From positions 1-54,693 of the forward strand of contig JAQMWT010000672.1 in assembly GCA_029834535.1 (NCBI GenBank): a stretch of 54,693 bases of DNA, read 5' to 3'. The position numbers and the translations under genes are program-made. Numbering within the stretch: the stretch's first letter is position 1; every line of letters begins with the position of its first letter. Below, piece after piece: positions 37,505 to 47,125 of this stretch. The notes beneath the pieces were generated by a model that saw only the letters and a list, made by a program, of their open reading frames with translations, was not told the origin of the DNA and made no database searches. The stretch is from Chrysophaeum taylorii (lineage: Eukaryota; Sar; Pelagophyceae; Pelagomonadales; Pelagomonadaceae).

Positions 37505-39690
37505 CTACATGCTCGTCCAATACTGTACCGTTCGATATTCGCTATGAGCTCCTTCATCCGCACGACGTCGTTGGGCAGCTACTCGAGGGCGCTGCGCGTG
37601 TTTGACGGTCGAGGACTTCGTCTTGTTTCCCGGCGCGAGCGCTGCTTTGTGGACGAGGTTATTTTTTTGACGTACATTGCGTATCGCGAGCCTTGGCGGC
37701 AAGCTGCCTGTCGTGAACCTTTTTTTCGACAGCCTTGGCGTGCGTCTCTGGCCAGAGATGGTTGTCGATGGCGGCGAGCATCGGCCTGCCCCACGTATTC
37801 CGTGCGGCCGAGATAACAACCTGCCTCTCGACGATGGCGAGCCCGACGTCGGCGTTGAGATTGTTGAGATCGGTTCATTACCGTCGTGTTACAGTGTCGG
37901 AGACGCTCTTCCGACGCTTCAAAGCACGAGTATCCGCGCTTGATGTCAGACGTTGTCGATCTGACACGAGATGACGCCGGACCGGGAGCCGAACTCGCCC
38001 TCTACCCGATTCGCGTAACAGCGCAAACTCGTTGGCCGCGGCGAGGTCGCCGTCGTCGATGAGTCGTATTGCTCGGCCTTTCTCGATGGTGTGATGGCAA
38101 CCCCGGCCCGGGGCTTCGATTATCTCGAGCACAATCTTGATTTCTGGATTGTCGTCCGCATCAAGTCGAACATCGTAGAGCCGCACAGGCACGGCCGCAT
38201 CGTCGGAGATCTTCGACCGACAGTCTGATCGACGCAGTCTGTCGCGCGAGAAATTTGGCATAGGCCTTCACGGACACGTTGGACGTTTATCATTCCGCTC
38301 TCGCCACGATCTGCGGGTAGCCCCAGGATGCCTCGAAGAACGCGTGCGCCTGCTCGTCGATTCGCGCCATTTTGAGGACAGACCAGTCGCCGAGGTCGTG
38401 AGAGGCGGCGACGAAGCGGAAGGGTACAGTGGGCTTGTCGTGGATGACGCCCCGGCCTAGTAGTATGGTGCCGATGACCTCATTTTCGGGGAGGATGTTC
38501 AGCGGGGCATACACTGCTGTGTCTTGGAGGACTCAACCAGCGACGGATGGTTGAAGTCGAGGACCCTGGCCGCCTCGGCGCAGGCGTTCTGTTGTGTCCC
38601 ATTGTCCGTGTGGCGTCTAGTAAAGGTCGTCTCCATGTTGCTGACGAGGCCTTCAAGGTCCACCGAGCTTGTGGCCGAATCCCTGGCCATATCGATTGAC
38701 GCACTCACGCAAGCGCATGGACGATCTCGTTCCGCGAGGTGGTGAGACAGATATGCTTGGCCTCTCGGTTGCCGAGCGAGTCTTTCAGTCCAGGTCCTTG
38801 AGGAGCTTGGCCTCGGCTTTGGCGTCACCGTCGAGGAATGTGTTACCTGGACGCGCACGCGACCGAATTGGCGGTATAACGGCGGCCGTAGACGACTCGC
38901 CGAGTTGTCCGTGGTATTTAGCGTGGTAGACCTTGACAAGGCTGGCGCGCTCGATGGTTGACCGCACCCCCCACTGTTCGTCGCCGACTCCCTGGCGTAC
39001 AGCTGATTGACCGTTCATGATGTCCTTCTGTGCTAATTGCTTCCGACGAAATGACGAGGGCGGACTGGGCGCATCTGTTGGACGATGTTGAAGCTGTCGT
39101 CGTGCGCGGCTCGGTGCCTCTATGCGCGCCGAGGGACCATTGCTCTCCTTCCCTGCGCTTTTGCGAACGCCGGCAAGGCCAACATTGGTCACCGCCTTGT
39201 CGACAACGTACTCGATGGTAAGCGTCACGGTCCCCGTCCCGGGGTCGAAGCGCGTCTTCTTAACCACGTCCAATCTTTGACCACTCGAAAAAAGAACCGT
39301 GAACGACGCACACCTTGTCGCCCGGCCGAATTTGCGTTCTGATTGGTCAATGTGTCGGAAATGCGAGCGAGAACAGCTTGCACCGGACCAACTATACTAC
39401 CCATCACGGGCGCGAAGCATTGCGCACAAGAGGTTGAGCAAACATAAAAATAAATCGATGCTGCCGTTGAGTCCCGTGATGTCCATTATGCGCCCCAGTT
39501 CGAGCGGCTCTCCCGAACGTTCAAGCTTGGCACCGCAACAGACGCACTCCCCATCGACCAGATCTATGCGTCTCTCACGCCTGGTGGCTCTTAAGAAAGC
39601 GCTCCCCCTGTGGATCCGCTGCGTCGGAAGCGTCGGAAGGCTGATCCCCGACGTCCATAGAATTTCCCATCGGCTCAATCGCCGCCATCG
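37505..39690 (-). pseudogene. decayed minus-strand coding sequence, unknown family
   Basis: Protein-like text continues along the minus strand but jumps among frames. 39678-39397 includes GECVCCGAKLERSGEPLELG, with a CxxC pair. 39273-38785 includes TRFDPGTGTVTLTIEYVVDK and later a basic Ser/Pro linker. 38939-38499 includes DLEGLVSNMETTFTRRHTDN. 38514-38290 includes PFRFVAASHDLGDWSVLKMA. 38261-37878 includes EIKIVLEIIEAPGRGCHHTI. The pieces are in the same order and strand, which argues for one old gene or mobile-element protein broken by indels and stops. I do not recognise the family. Multiple introns are an alternative, but the junctions lack the clear GTGCGT..GCAG signals seen in the intact genes. 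Confidence 0.4.
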
Positions 39691-40180
39691 CCGCGCCGTG
39701 TGCCCAACAGAAGACCGAACGACGTTACCTTTATACGAACTTTAGGAGGCGTACATATGCATGTTACGCTACCCTGCGGCCCACGAGTGTAGAGCAACGG
39801 TCACGACACGTTTCGTTGCGTTGTGACGTTCGTAGCATGCTTCCGTTTTTTGAAATGCTAGCATAGATCATCATCTACTGAAAACGACCTGTTACCGCTA
39901 TCCTTGGTGGACGTTACGCTACGGAGTTCGATTCCGACATTTGCGCAAGGTTCTGAAAAAGGTAGCGAATTGTTTCGTTCCCCCCAAATCAAATCAATTT
40001 AGTTAGTTTATTATAGTTGTGACGTTCGAAATGAAGGCTACGAGCAGGGCCTCGTTTCAAGTTTATATGGCAACTGTCAACTGTCTGTCTTTAAATGTCG
40101 ACTGCTAAGAACAACTGTCTGTATTAGGATGACGACGCCATCGCGCGCTGCTATCGGGGATATCTGTGTTCGTAGGAAGG
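39691..40180. other. intergenic, 5' region of MCMBP-like gene
   Basis: AT-richer than its neighbours, with no ORF of interest. GTGACGTTCG occurs near 39822 and 40019. The words ACTGTCTGTCT and ACTGTCTGTATT lie at about 40080 and 40110, shortly before the gene. Confidence 0.4.
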
Positions 40181-41908
40181 ATGGCGACGTGGGAGACGCG
40201 ACCGCTTGCGATGGTGGACGCATTGTGGGACGGGTGTGCCGAGTCGACGTGCGGTGCCGTGGAGGCGGCGGTGGCATCTGGCGTCGACACGGGGTCGATA
40301 CCCGTGCTGACGCACGGCGCGTACTCGCGCGGCGGCGTTGGACCGCGGACGCTGGTACGGTGGGTGGGCATGGTCCAGGACATGGGGAACCCGGAGATGT
40401 TTTTGTCGGTGGTCGGGGGGCAGTGCACGCTGTACCGCGACTGGGTCGCCGGCGAACCTGAACCCGGCGAGTACGTCGACGGCGACGACGGCAAGCGGCT
40501 GCTCGGCCAGCGGCTGCTGATCTACGGCGTCGCGACGCCCGGGGAGACCGAATGGGCGCGGGTTCGGGTGTCCGGACAAAACCAGCAGTCCCTTCGTCAC
40601 GCGCCGCGCGACACGACGCCCGAGGAGGCGGCGGCTTCGCGGTCATTTTTGGCGATAAAACGCCTTCGCGACGACGACGAGGAAGAGCTGAAGACTAACG
40701 AGGAAGAGACCGAGAGGTCGCGCGCGCGGAACGAGGAAGAGACTGATGCGCGAGAGATGCCAAAGCTTCGCGCAAAGCGCGACGACGAGGCGGTGGACTG
40801 CGTGATACGGTTTTACGGCGCCGAGACGCCGCTCCTCAACCAGATCGTCGAGGTCGTCGGCGTCGTCGGCAGCGACGAGGCGATCGCGCCGCCCGTCGAG
40901 GGACAGCCCCGGGACGAGTTCGACAACGCGTTGTGGGACCCCCCGCTCTCGATGGTCGCGCGGATCCACGCGCTCTGCTGGCGCCGTCTCGACGACTGGT
41001 TCCCCCTCGCCGCGCCCCTCGCGCCCCCCGACTCGCAGGGCGACGAGCGCTGGGAGGCGATGCGCTCGCGCGCCCTCGCCTACCTCACGCAGGCCTTTTA
41101 CGGCGACGCGGCCACGGCCGAGTACATTCTGCTCGCACTCCTGGCCAAACCCATCGGCCGTTCCAACGACCGCGAGCGATGCGTTGGCTCGTTTACCCTC
41201 GACCTCGTCGTCCCCGACGCGAGACGCGTGCCCGTCTCCAAACGCCTCGCCTCTACGCTCGCGCCACTCTTTCCGCGGTGCGCCCTCGTGCGCGCGAGCA
41301 ACGCCAGAGTCCCGACGCGCGAGAACGAGCGCCTCACGACCTCAGACATCCAGCTCGTGGACGGCACCTGCGTCGTCCTCGACTTTAACCTCAAAGCGGT
41401 CCCCGTCCACCTCGAGCTCCTCATCGCCGACCCCAAGGTCGTCCTCTACGACTACGGCCTCGGCCACGAGGCCAGACTACCCTTCGACGCGCCGCTCCTC
41501 GTTGTCACCCAGAACCGCCGCGGCACCGGCGCCGACTGCCCGGTTGCGCCCTTCTTCCAACAACAACAACAACAACAACAATCCGACGACGATGCCCCCC
41601 TTCCGGACCCCGACCTCGTCGACGACGACCTCCGCGCTTACCTCGCCGCCGCGAGGCACCACTCGGTCGACATCGATGACGACCTTGCCCAGACCCTCCA
41701 GGACCACTTCGTCAATTCCCGCCAGCGCGGCGAGATACCCGGCAACGAGGCCGACCAGCGCCTCACCATCTGGATCTCGCTCTGCCGCCTCGACGCCAAG
41801 TCGCGCGGCCTCCCGGTCGCCTCCGCAGCCAACTGGGCGCACTGTGCCAAGCTCGAGCGCATCCGCCTCATCCGCTACGACAGCCTCAAGCGCAGGGCTG
41901 GCCTCTAG
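40181..41908 (+). CDS. MCM complex-binding protein (MCMBP/ETG1-like)
   Basis: 575 aa from MATWETRPLAMVDAL, the first ATG of the frame. The N-terminal block IPVLTHGAYSRGGVGPRTL followed by VRWVGMVQDMGNPEMFLSVV is the family signature (L-V-R-x-x-G-M-V-Q-D-M-x-x-P-E). Then comes RLLIYGVATPGETEWAR, an acidic/basic linker (about 150-200), and NQIVEVVGVVG (about 226). The C-terminal half corresponds to the AAA-like region: a YILLALLAKPIGR segment, then VVLDFNLKAVPVHLELL, a Gln tract (CAA)n near 41565, and a final SRGLPVASAANWAHC block. MCMBP binds MCM2-7 and helps assemble and unload it during S phase in the nucleus. A dCMP deaminase gene follows in the same direction after 49 bp. Confidence 0.85.
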   Translation: MATWETRPLAMVDALWDGCAESTCGAVEAAVASGVDTGSIPVLTHGAYSRGGVGPRTLVRWVGMVQDMGNPEMFLSVVGGQCTLYRDWVAGEPEPGEYVDGDDGKRLLGQRLLIYGVATPGETEWARVRVSGQNQQSLRHAPRDTTPEEAAASRSFLAIKRLRDDDEEELKTNEEETERSRARNEEETDAREMPKLRAKRDDEAVDCVIRFYGAETPLLNQIVEVVGVVGSDEAIAPPVEGQPRDEFDNALWDPPLSMVARIHALCWRRLDDWFPLAAPLAPPDSQGDERWEAMRSRALAYLTQAFYGDAATAEYILLALLAKPIGRSNDRERCVGSFTLDLVVPDARRVPVSKRLASTLAPLFPRCALVRASNARVPTRENERLTTSDIQLVDGTCVVLDFNLKAVPVHLELLIADPKVVLYDYGLGHEARLPFDAPLLVVTQNRRGTGADCPVAPFFQQQQQQQQSDDDAPLPDPDLVDDDLRAYLAAARHHSVDIDDDLAQTLQDHFVNSRQRGEIPGNEADQRLTIWISLCRLDAKSRGLPVASAANWAHCAKLERIRLIRYDSLKRRAGL

Positions 41909-41957
41909 GGGTTTAGGTTACAGGTCGATCCGTTAGAGATTTTTGAAGCCGCACCAC

Positions 41958-42449
41958 ATGATGACCAGTGAGAGCAAGGATTTCGTCGGGCGACTCAAGA
42001 CGCTCTGCGCGCGGTGCGACAGCAAGCAGCGACTGTCGTGGCACGACTACTTCGCCTCGATGGCTATTCTCGCGAGCGCGCGATCACCCTGCGAGCGCCT
42101 CCACGTCGGCTGCGTCATCGTCCGCGAAAATCGCGTGCTCTCCATGGGCTACAACGGCTTCTTCGCCGGCGCTCCCCACACCTCCATCATGGCTCACGGA
42201 CACGAGCAGGCAACGGTGCACGCGGAGGTCAACGCGATCTCCCACGCCGCGCGAACCGGGGTTGGATTGGTCGGCGCGGTCGCGTACGTTACCCACTACC
42301 CCTGCGTCAATTGCTTCAAGGCCCTCGTCTCCGCCGGAATTCGACATATCTACTACCTTGACGACTATCGGAACGACGACGTCAATGTCGCGCTCTCCCG
42401 CGTCTCCGGCGTCCTCATCGAAAAGCTCACTGCGGAACCCGCGTCATAG
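41958..42449 (+). CDS. deoxycytidylate (dCMP) deaminase
   Basis: 163 aa from the first ATG (MMTSESKDF). It converts dCMP to dUMP, the substrate for thymidylate synthase. The zinc site is complete: HAE (His88, Glu90) in TVHAEVNAI and PCVNC (Cys116, Cys119). HVGCVIVRENRVLSMGYNGF and the GAPH loop match the dCMP-deaminase N-terminal core, and the final strand is IRHIYYLDDYRND. Its length is typical of DCTD and ComEB proteins. It lies 49 bp after the MCMBP-like stop in the same orientation, and TAGGGGTTTAGG lies in the gap. Joint S-phase expression is a reasonable inference. It could also be a general cytidine-type deaminase, but the HAE context favours dCMP. Confidence 0.88.
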   Translation: MMTSESKDFVGRLKTLCARCDSKQRLSWHDYFASMAILASARSPCERLHVGCVIVRENRVLSMGYNGFFAGAPHTSIMAHGHEQATVHAEVNAISHAARTGVGLVGAVAYVTHYPCVNCFKALVSAGIRHIYYLDDYRNDDVNVALSRVSGVLIEKLTAEPAS

Positions 42450-43135
42450 TCATTCATTCATTGGACCACCCAGCACCGCGAGGGCTGTTCGTCGACGTGA
42501 GGGGGGGGTCGTCGAAGGAGCGGGCTATGGGACGCTCGCGGTGCGAAGACCCAAAAAATCTGAATGGACCGCGAGAAACGATCGTCTGCTTACGACATTA
42601 CCAGAAGCGGCGTAGTGAGCCAACGGGGAGAGCAACATCGCGTCCACAAGAGGAGTCTGTCTGGTGTGAGAAGGGAAGCGTCTTTCAAAATTATTGTGTT
42701 CGCAAGCAAACAAGCGCATGATGAAGGAGCAAAATTGCCACATAGTTTGTCGTCGTGCCGTCGTCAATATTGTGGATAATTATGATAATCTTTTCTGCTT
42801 AACAACCGCACGGTGGTGCGTCGTTTGAGGTTTCAGCCAACGAGTCCGCAAAAGGTTCGCTGTGATGGTACGTCCGCACTTATTAGACTAGTACTGACAC
42901 GTATTCGCAAGCACCCTGTGCCTCTCGTGGCTTGGCTTCAAGGAAATGTTGTGTCCATCAACCGGGGTGTGGGAGAAGGTGTGAAAATGAAAGCGTCATC
43001 ATCATCCTTTTTACGGATCCTTTGAATAAAAAGACCACGCTTTTGTGGTAAAACGGACGTCACGCTGGCCGATGATGGACGAATAACGAGGAGGCCGCCA
43101 TGTAAATCAAAGCACGCGCCCATCGGTGACGCCGC
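42450..43135. other. intergenic, no supported gene
   Basis: Only short frames without motifs. The plus-strand frame from about 43026 to 43260 (KTDVTLADDGRITRRPP, then LNIEVLVEHGAESRILEY) is open and might be a 5' exon of the next gene, but no ATG or clear splice site confirms this. Confidence 0.35.
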
Positions 43136-44394
43136 GTGGCCGCCTCGTGGGAGCGATTTGAATATCGAGGTGCTCGTCGAGCACGGCGCCGAGTCTCGAA
43201 TTTTGGAGTACCAAAGCTCAGCCCAAGAACGACGCGACCAAACATCGATGTATCGTCGTGCTTTAGTCCGGTCACTCCGGCGTCGCTCGCGCATCTTATC
43301 TTCCCGGCCGCGGCCGAGGTCTTCGCCGCCGAAGACAACGGCGTCTTTATTTGCGCGCTTCCCGCCTGCCGCAACCGCGCCACCAAGGTCTGCCGCCGCT
43401 CCAGACGCAGCTGGTACTGCTGCAAGGATCACCAGGTAGCGCACTACCGCGACGAGCACGACCCGCGCGCGCCCCATTGCGCGGCGGTTAGGTCTGAAAG
43501 CGCGCGCGCTTCTTTGTTCGTTATAACGGACCCAATAATTGTGTCGCGCTCCTCGCGAACTCGCCGTTCGTAGTTCGTCTTCTATTGGCGACCAAGCCGC
43601 TCGGACCAAACGAGTGTGCCGTCTTCGAGCTCCAGATTCCCATCGTCCTTGGCGCGCGCGTCGACTACGTCGTCGCCTACGACCGGTTCCGAAAGCGCTC
43701 CTTCGAAATCTATGGCGACCAAAACCCGGGCACGTTTGAGGACCTCGTCGCCCAGATCACCGAACGGGGCGTCCTCGGCGGCAAGGCCTACTTCCAGTGC
43801 TGGGGGAGGGAAAGCGACGGGGGTGACGCTGGCATCGTCGACGTCGACGCTCGCTGCGTGATGCCTTTACAGTTGTGGTAAGTTCCTTTAATTTTTGAAG
43901 GGGACGTTCCTCCTCTATTGAATTCGTGCGTCTTGACTCGAGGGCGATTCAGCTGCATGCATTGTGGCCCTCGGCAGAGGTAACTGTTATCGTCGCGTGC
44001 TGCTCGACGCGGCAATTCCGCTCCAACTTTGCCCGAGGTATTGCACTAGAACTCCTCCTTGTTGTTGTTTGCCCCCCAAGTCAGCTTGGTTTATTCTTCT
44101 TCTTCTTCTTCTTCTTCTTCTTCTTCTTCTTCTTCTTCTTCTTCTTCTTCTTTTGATGAATATAGAAGGTTCTCTTTCGCTGCACTCATCAACGAGCCTC
44201 TAGCCGACGACTTCTTTGAACACCCCTTACTACTTCATCCGAAAGTATGGGCGTGGGAGCGCGGTGTGAGGACGTGGGCCGCGGCGCGCGCGATGGCGAG
44301 GTTCTTTGAGACTCCGCTTATCTCGGCGGCTCGGCGCCAGAGGAGGGCGGGTGGTTCCCACGAAGTGAGCATGGTGTCGAGGTCGGCGAAATAG
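43136..44394 (+). CDS. MYND-like zinc-finger protein, gene model incomplete
   Basis: Exon A (about 43195-43486) encodes NFGVPKLSPRTTRPNIDVSS and then a Cys/His cluster: CALPACRNRATKVC, SWYCCKDHQ and HYRDEH-x6-HC. This is the spacing of a MYND-type zinc finger, usually a protein-interaction module. Exon B (about 43597-43879) in another frame encodes GPNECAVFELQIPIVLGARV and FRKRSFEIYGDQNPGTFEDL. An intron lies between about 43487 and 43596; its ends are uncertain. A textbook donor (TG|GTAAGT) at 43880 would remove a 290-nt intron whose pyrimidine tract is the (TTC)n array. It would join to FSFAALINEPLADDFFEHPL and stop at 44394, antisense to the neighbouring gene's 3' end. Without that splice the CDS ends at 43881. 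No ATG is found for exon A, so an upstream exon is missing. Confidence 0.45.
44096..44153 (+). repeat. (TTC)n microsatellite, likely intron polypyrimidine tract
   Basis: About 19 perfect TTC units followed by TTTTGATGAATATAG. The array sits just before AG acceptors and after a GTAAGT donor at 43880. Confidence 0.9.
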
Positions 44395-45230
44395 TAGAAA
44401 CCGGTGTCATCGTCGAGGATCTTTTGGTAACGTCTCTGGATTTCTCCCACGACGCGGCGACGCGCGCAGAACGCCCGCCACTTTCGCTGAAGGAGTGCGG
44501 CGGCACGGACGTGCTCGGGATGGAGTTCCCGCGCTGGAGGGAGACTCCTCCCGCTCGCGGGGTATGCGATTGGGCTACTAGCCGGGGAGTTGGTGCTATC
44601 CTTGAGGAGAGCAGGGGCTCTTAGTCGTCTTTGGAGTCTCGCCAGGCGCGTCGAGAGGTCGCGGTTCTTGCGATGCGCTGCCTTGACGAGGTCGTCGGCG
44701 CGGTAGTCCTCGTCCAGACGTTCGAGGTCGGCCCTCGGAGCCTCGAGTCCCTCCACCGCGCGCGCTATGTCGTCGCCGAGTCTCCTATGCTCTTCGATGT
44801 GCTCGCGCTGCGCGAGCTCCAACGCCGTGTCTCTGGTCTCGTTGGCGTGAGACCACGCGTGTGGCGCGCGGTGCGAGGGATGTCGCGTAACGAAGCACGG
44901 ACCGCAATAGTCCGCTCGGCCCGACGGCTCGAACTTGGCGCACGAATGGCACCTGACCACAACGCTGGGTGCGCCGCACAGCACGCACGACCGCAATAAT
45001 AATAATGATGGCTCTTTTTTTTTTGCTGCTGCTGCCTTCTTCTTTGAAAAGAAACGGCTTTCTTCGTAAAATTGCTCGATGGGAAGCCGCTTGGGATCGG
45101 CGGCGGCGGCGCAATCGTCGTCGTCGCCCTCCCGGAGGAGGTGAATTGGGTTCCGCGGCAGCACTCGCGTCTGAATGCAAATACTCCTTCCCATCGAGGC
45201 GTAGAGCCCAACGTAGGGATTGTTCGCCAT
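44235..45230 (-). CDS. B-box-like zinc finger, IQ and WW domain protein
   Basis: 331 aa, ATG at 45230, no intron needed. Residues 82-124 have a B-box-like Cys/His pattern: CVLCGAP, VRCHSC, ADYCGPCFVTRH, then H. A helical region follows (about 130-205). An IQ calmodulin-binding motif lies at about 247-262 (LLQRKWRAFCARRR). A WW domain lies at about 271-296 (GFYYFADLDTMLTSWEPP, with both Trp-equivalent positions). The combination suggests a scaffold that reads Pro-rich ligands under calcium/calmodulin control; similar sets occur in flagellate protists, often cytoskeletal. That role is inference. Its 5' end faces the DnaJ gene across 102 bp, and its 3' end may overlap the antisense MYND-like gene. 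Confidence 0.65.
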   Translation of the reverse strand: MANNPYVGLYASMGRSICIQTRVLPRNPIHLLREGDDDDCAAAADPKRLPIEQFYEESRFFSKKKAAAAKKKEPSLLLLRSCVLCGAPSVVVRCHSCAKFEPSGRADYCGPCFVTRHPSHRAPHAWSHANETRDTALELAQREHIEEHRRLGDDIARAVEGLEAPRADLERLDEDYRADDLVKAAHRKNRDLSTRLARLQRRLRAPALLKDSTNSPASSPIAYPASGRSLPPARELHPEHVRAAALLQRKWRAFCARRRVVGEIQRRYQKILDDDTGFYYFADLDTMLTSWEPPALLWRRAAEISGVSKNLAIARAAAHVLTPRSHAHTFG

Positions 45231-45332
45231 TTTTTCAGAATAAGGATATCGGGCTTAAGTTGTTGCAGTTGGGACGCTGACGTCACGGTCCCTCCTCTGC
45301 ACCCTCGTTTGCTGGAGACGCAGAACCAGCAG
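45231..45332. promoter_or_regulatory. shared divergent promoter, B-box/WW and DnaJ
   Basis: 102 bp between the two start codons. It contains TGACGTCACGG at about 45280, a CRE-type palindrome (TGACGTCA). The same octamer occurs twice before the fucosyltransferase-like gene. Confidence 0.5.
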
Positions 45333-46789
45333 ATGATGCTGCGGTTCGTCGTGGTCGTCTTCTTCTTCTGGTGTGGCGTCGAGGCCCAGCAGCGAAGGAG
45401 GCGGACGCACTACCGGGTGCTCGGGGTCTCGAGGCGGGCCTCGGCCGCCGCCATTCGGCGAGCGTACCACAAGAAAGCGCTCGCGCTCCACCCGTGCGTC
45501 GAAGAGTTTTGTGTGCGACCCTGACGACAAGATCGCGCAGGGACAAGCGGTGCCAGCAGGGGTGCGACCGCGGCCGCGTGAACAGCGAGTTCGCGAGGGC
45601 AACCGAAGCATTCGAAGTGCTGCGCGACGCGGAGCGGCGTTCCGAGTACGACCTCGAACTGCGCGACGGCGTCGCGGGCGCGCTCGTCGACTGGCTCCAC
45701 GCCTCGACCCTGCGACGGTTTGTACGGTCGGCCGGACAGAGCCTGCGGCAGCACCTCCGCGCGGCGAGCCATGTCCGGAACCCGGCGCACGCCGCGGTCC
45801 TAGCGAAGCGCGCTATCGCGAGAATCGTCCAGAGCGCGCGCGCCGCGCTTCGCGACGACCGCGTCTTCCGGCCCTTCGGCGCCGTCGGCGTCCAGCGCCT
45901 CGCCAGCGCTTCGCAGCTCGAGGGTCCCGCGCTCGTGGCGGTGTACTCGTCGGCGGGCCGCGTCACTCAGGAGGTGGAAGACTACGCTCGTACCTTTGGT
46001 CGCGCGTGCGCTAGTCTCTCGGGACCCTTCGACTGCTTCGCCCTCGACTGCTCGCTCTTGTCGCGCCGCACCTCGGATCTCTGCGACCGGCTGGCCCGCG
46101 CGACCCTCAACACCTCGAGGACAGACTGGGCCACCAGAGCTCGCGCCTTTCTCGTTAAGGCTAAGCCCCGCCCTCTCGTAATAGTCGCCGGCGACGTGTG
46201 CGAGCTCCCGCGCGACGTCAAGCGGGCGCGCCTCGGTGCGATCGACGCATTGATGAGGACGCGCCCCCACCGCGTCACCGACCTCCGGAGGGTCGAGGCC
46301 CTAAATGCCTTCCTCGAACGACCGGCGCCCACCCCCTATCGCGTCGTCTTGCTCTCCGACTCGTACGACGACTCGAGGGACCTCGTCGGCCTCGCCCACC
46401 GCTTTTCTGATGTGGCCGCTTTCGCCGAGGCCCGCGCCTCCAACCGCCGCCTCTGGGACACTCTCCTCTCCTTCCTTGCGTACGACTTTCCCAAGTTTGT
46501 CGTCCTCGGCAGCCCCGACCAGCCTCCGCTCGCCATCTTCGACGATCCCCCCCCCCTCGCCGACTGGCTTCGGGCCCACCGACGCGCGGAGGACGATTCT
46601 TCCTTTACCACCACCACCTCCTCCTCCTCCTCCTCTTCGTTCAAAGCCAACTACTCGGTCCCGCTCTCCAGAACCGACCTCGAGGCCATGCGGTCGAGGG
46701 ACCTGCGACGCCTCCTCCAAGACCGAGGCCTCCGTTGCCCGGCCTGCTTCGAAAAAGCCGACTTCGTGGCCCGCCTTCTGTCTAGTTGA
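45333..46789 (+). CDS. ER DnaJ (Hsp40) protein with thioredoxin-like part and SAP/MANF-C-like tail, 2 exons
   Basis: Exons 45333-45493 and 45541-46789, 469 aa. The 47-nt intron (GTGCGT..GCGCAG) interrupts the J-domain HPD motif. Splicing turns LALHP|CV into LALHPDKR and also restores the frame. Signal peptide: MMLRFVVVVFFFWCGVEA. J domain at about 25-95: THYRVLGVSRRASAAAIRRA, HPDK, then FEVLRDAERRSEYD. The middle (about 165-375) has thioredoxin-like strand patterns (ALVAVYSSAGRVTQEVEDYA) but no CxxC. A Ser/Thr tract precedes the C-terminus LEAMRSRDLRRLLQDRG, then CPACFEKADFVARLL. This is the SAP-like fold with a CxxC-like pair seen in MANF C-termini. It probably recruits BiP-type Hsp70 to clients in the ER lumen. 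Confidence 0.8.
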
Positions 46790-47125
46790 ATATTACATCT
46801 TGTTGCCGGTTGGCAGCCGGAACGTTTGCAGTGGGACGGGGTATGGCCGGGGGGCGAAGACGGAAGGTTATCGACGAGTTGGTGGTCAGTCACACCGCGG
46901 TCTCCTCCTCGTCGCATGGCGACAAGCTTGATTTGATGGTCACTCTCCGCCGACCGACCTTTCGGCGCTCCTCGTCTACAGGCCCGTGATTCCGGACTGG
47001 CACCTCTCGGTCCGGCCTGGCTCCCATGCTCGGGAGAGATCTGAAGCTAGCGTTATTATTATTATACGGGTATCGTCCACTTTAGGATATCTCTGACGTA
47101 ACGCTTCATCAACACAACCAACACG
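46790..47125. other. intergenic, no supported gene
   Basis: 336 bp between two co-oriented genes. Apart from a TTATTATTATTAT phrase near 47053 I see nothing notable. Confidence 0.5.

Noticed and set aside
40166..40180. Five-codon upstream extension of the MCMBP-like protein from GTG
   Set aside because: A normal ATG follows immediately at 40181. The GTG extension has no support.
42938..43609. 223-codon minus-strand ORF opposite the MYND-like exons
   Set aside because: The plus strand carries the ordered Cys/His zinc-finger pattern. The minus frame has no recognisable features.
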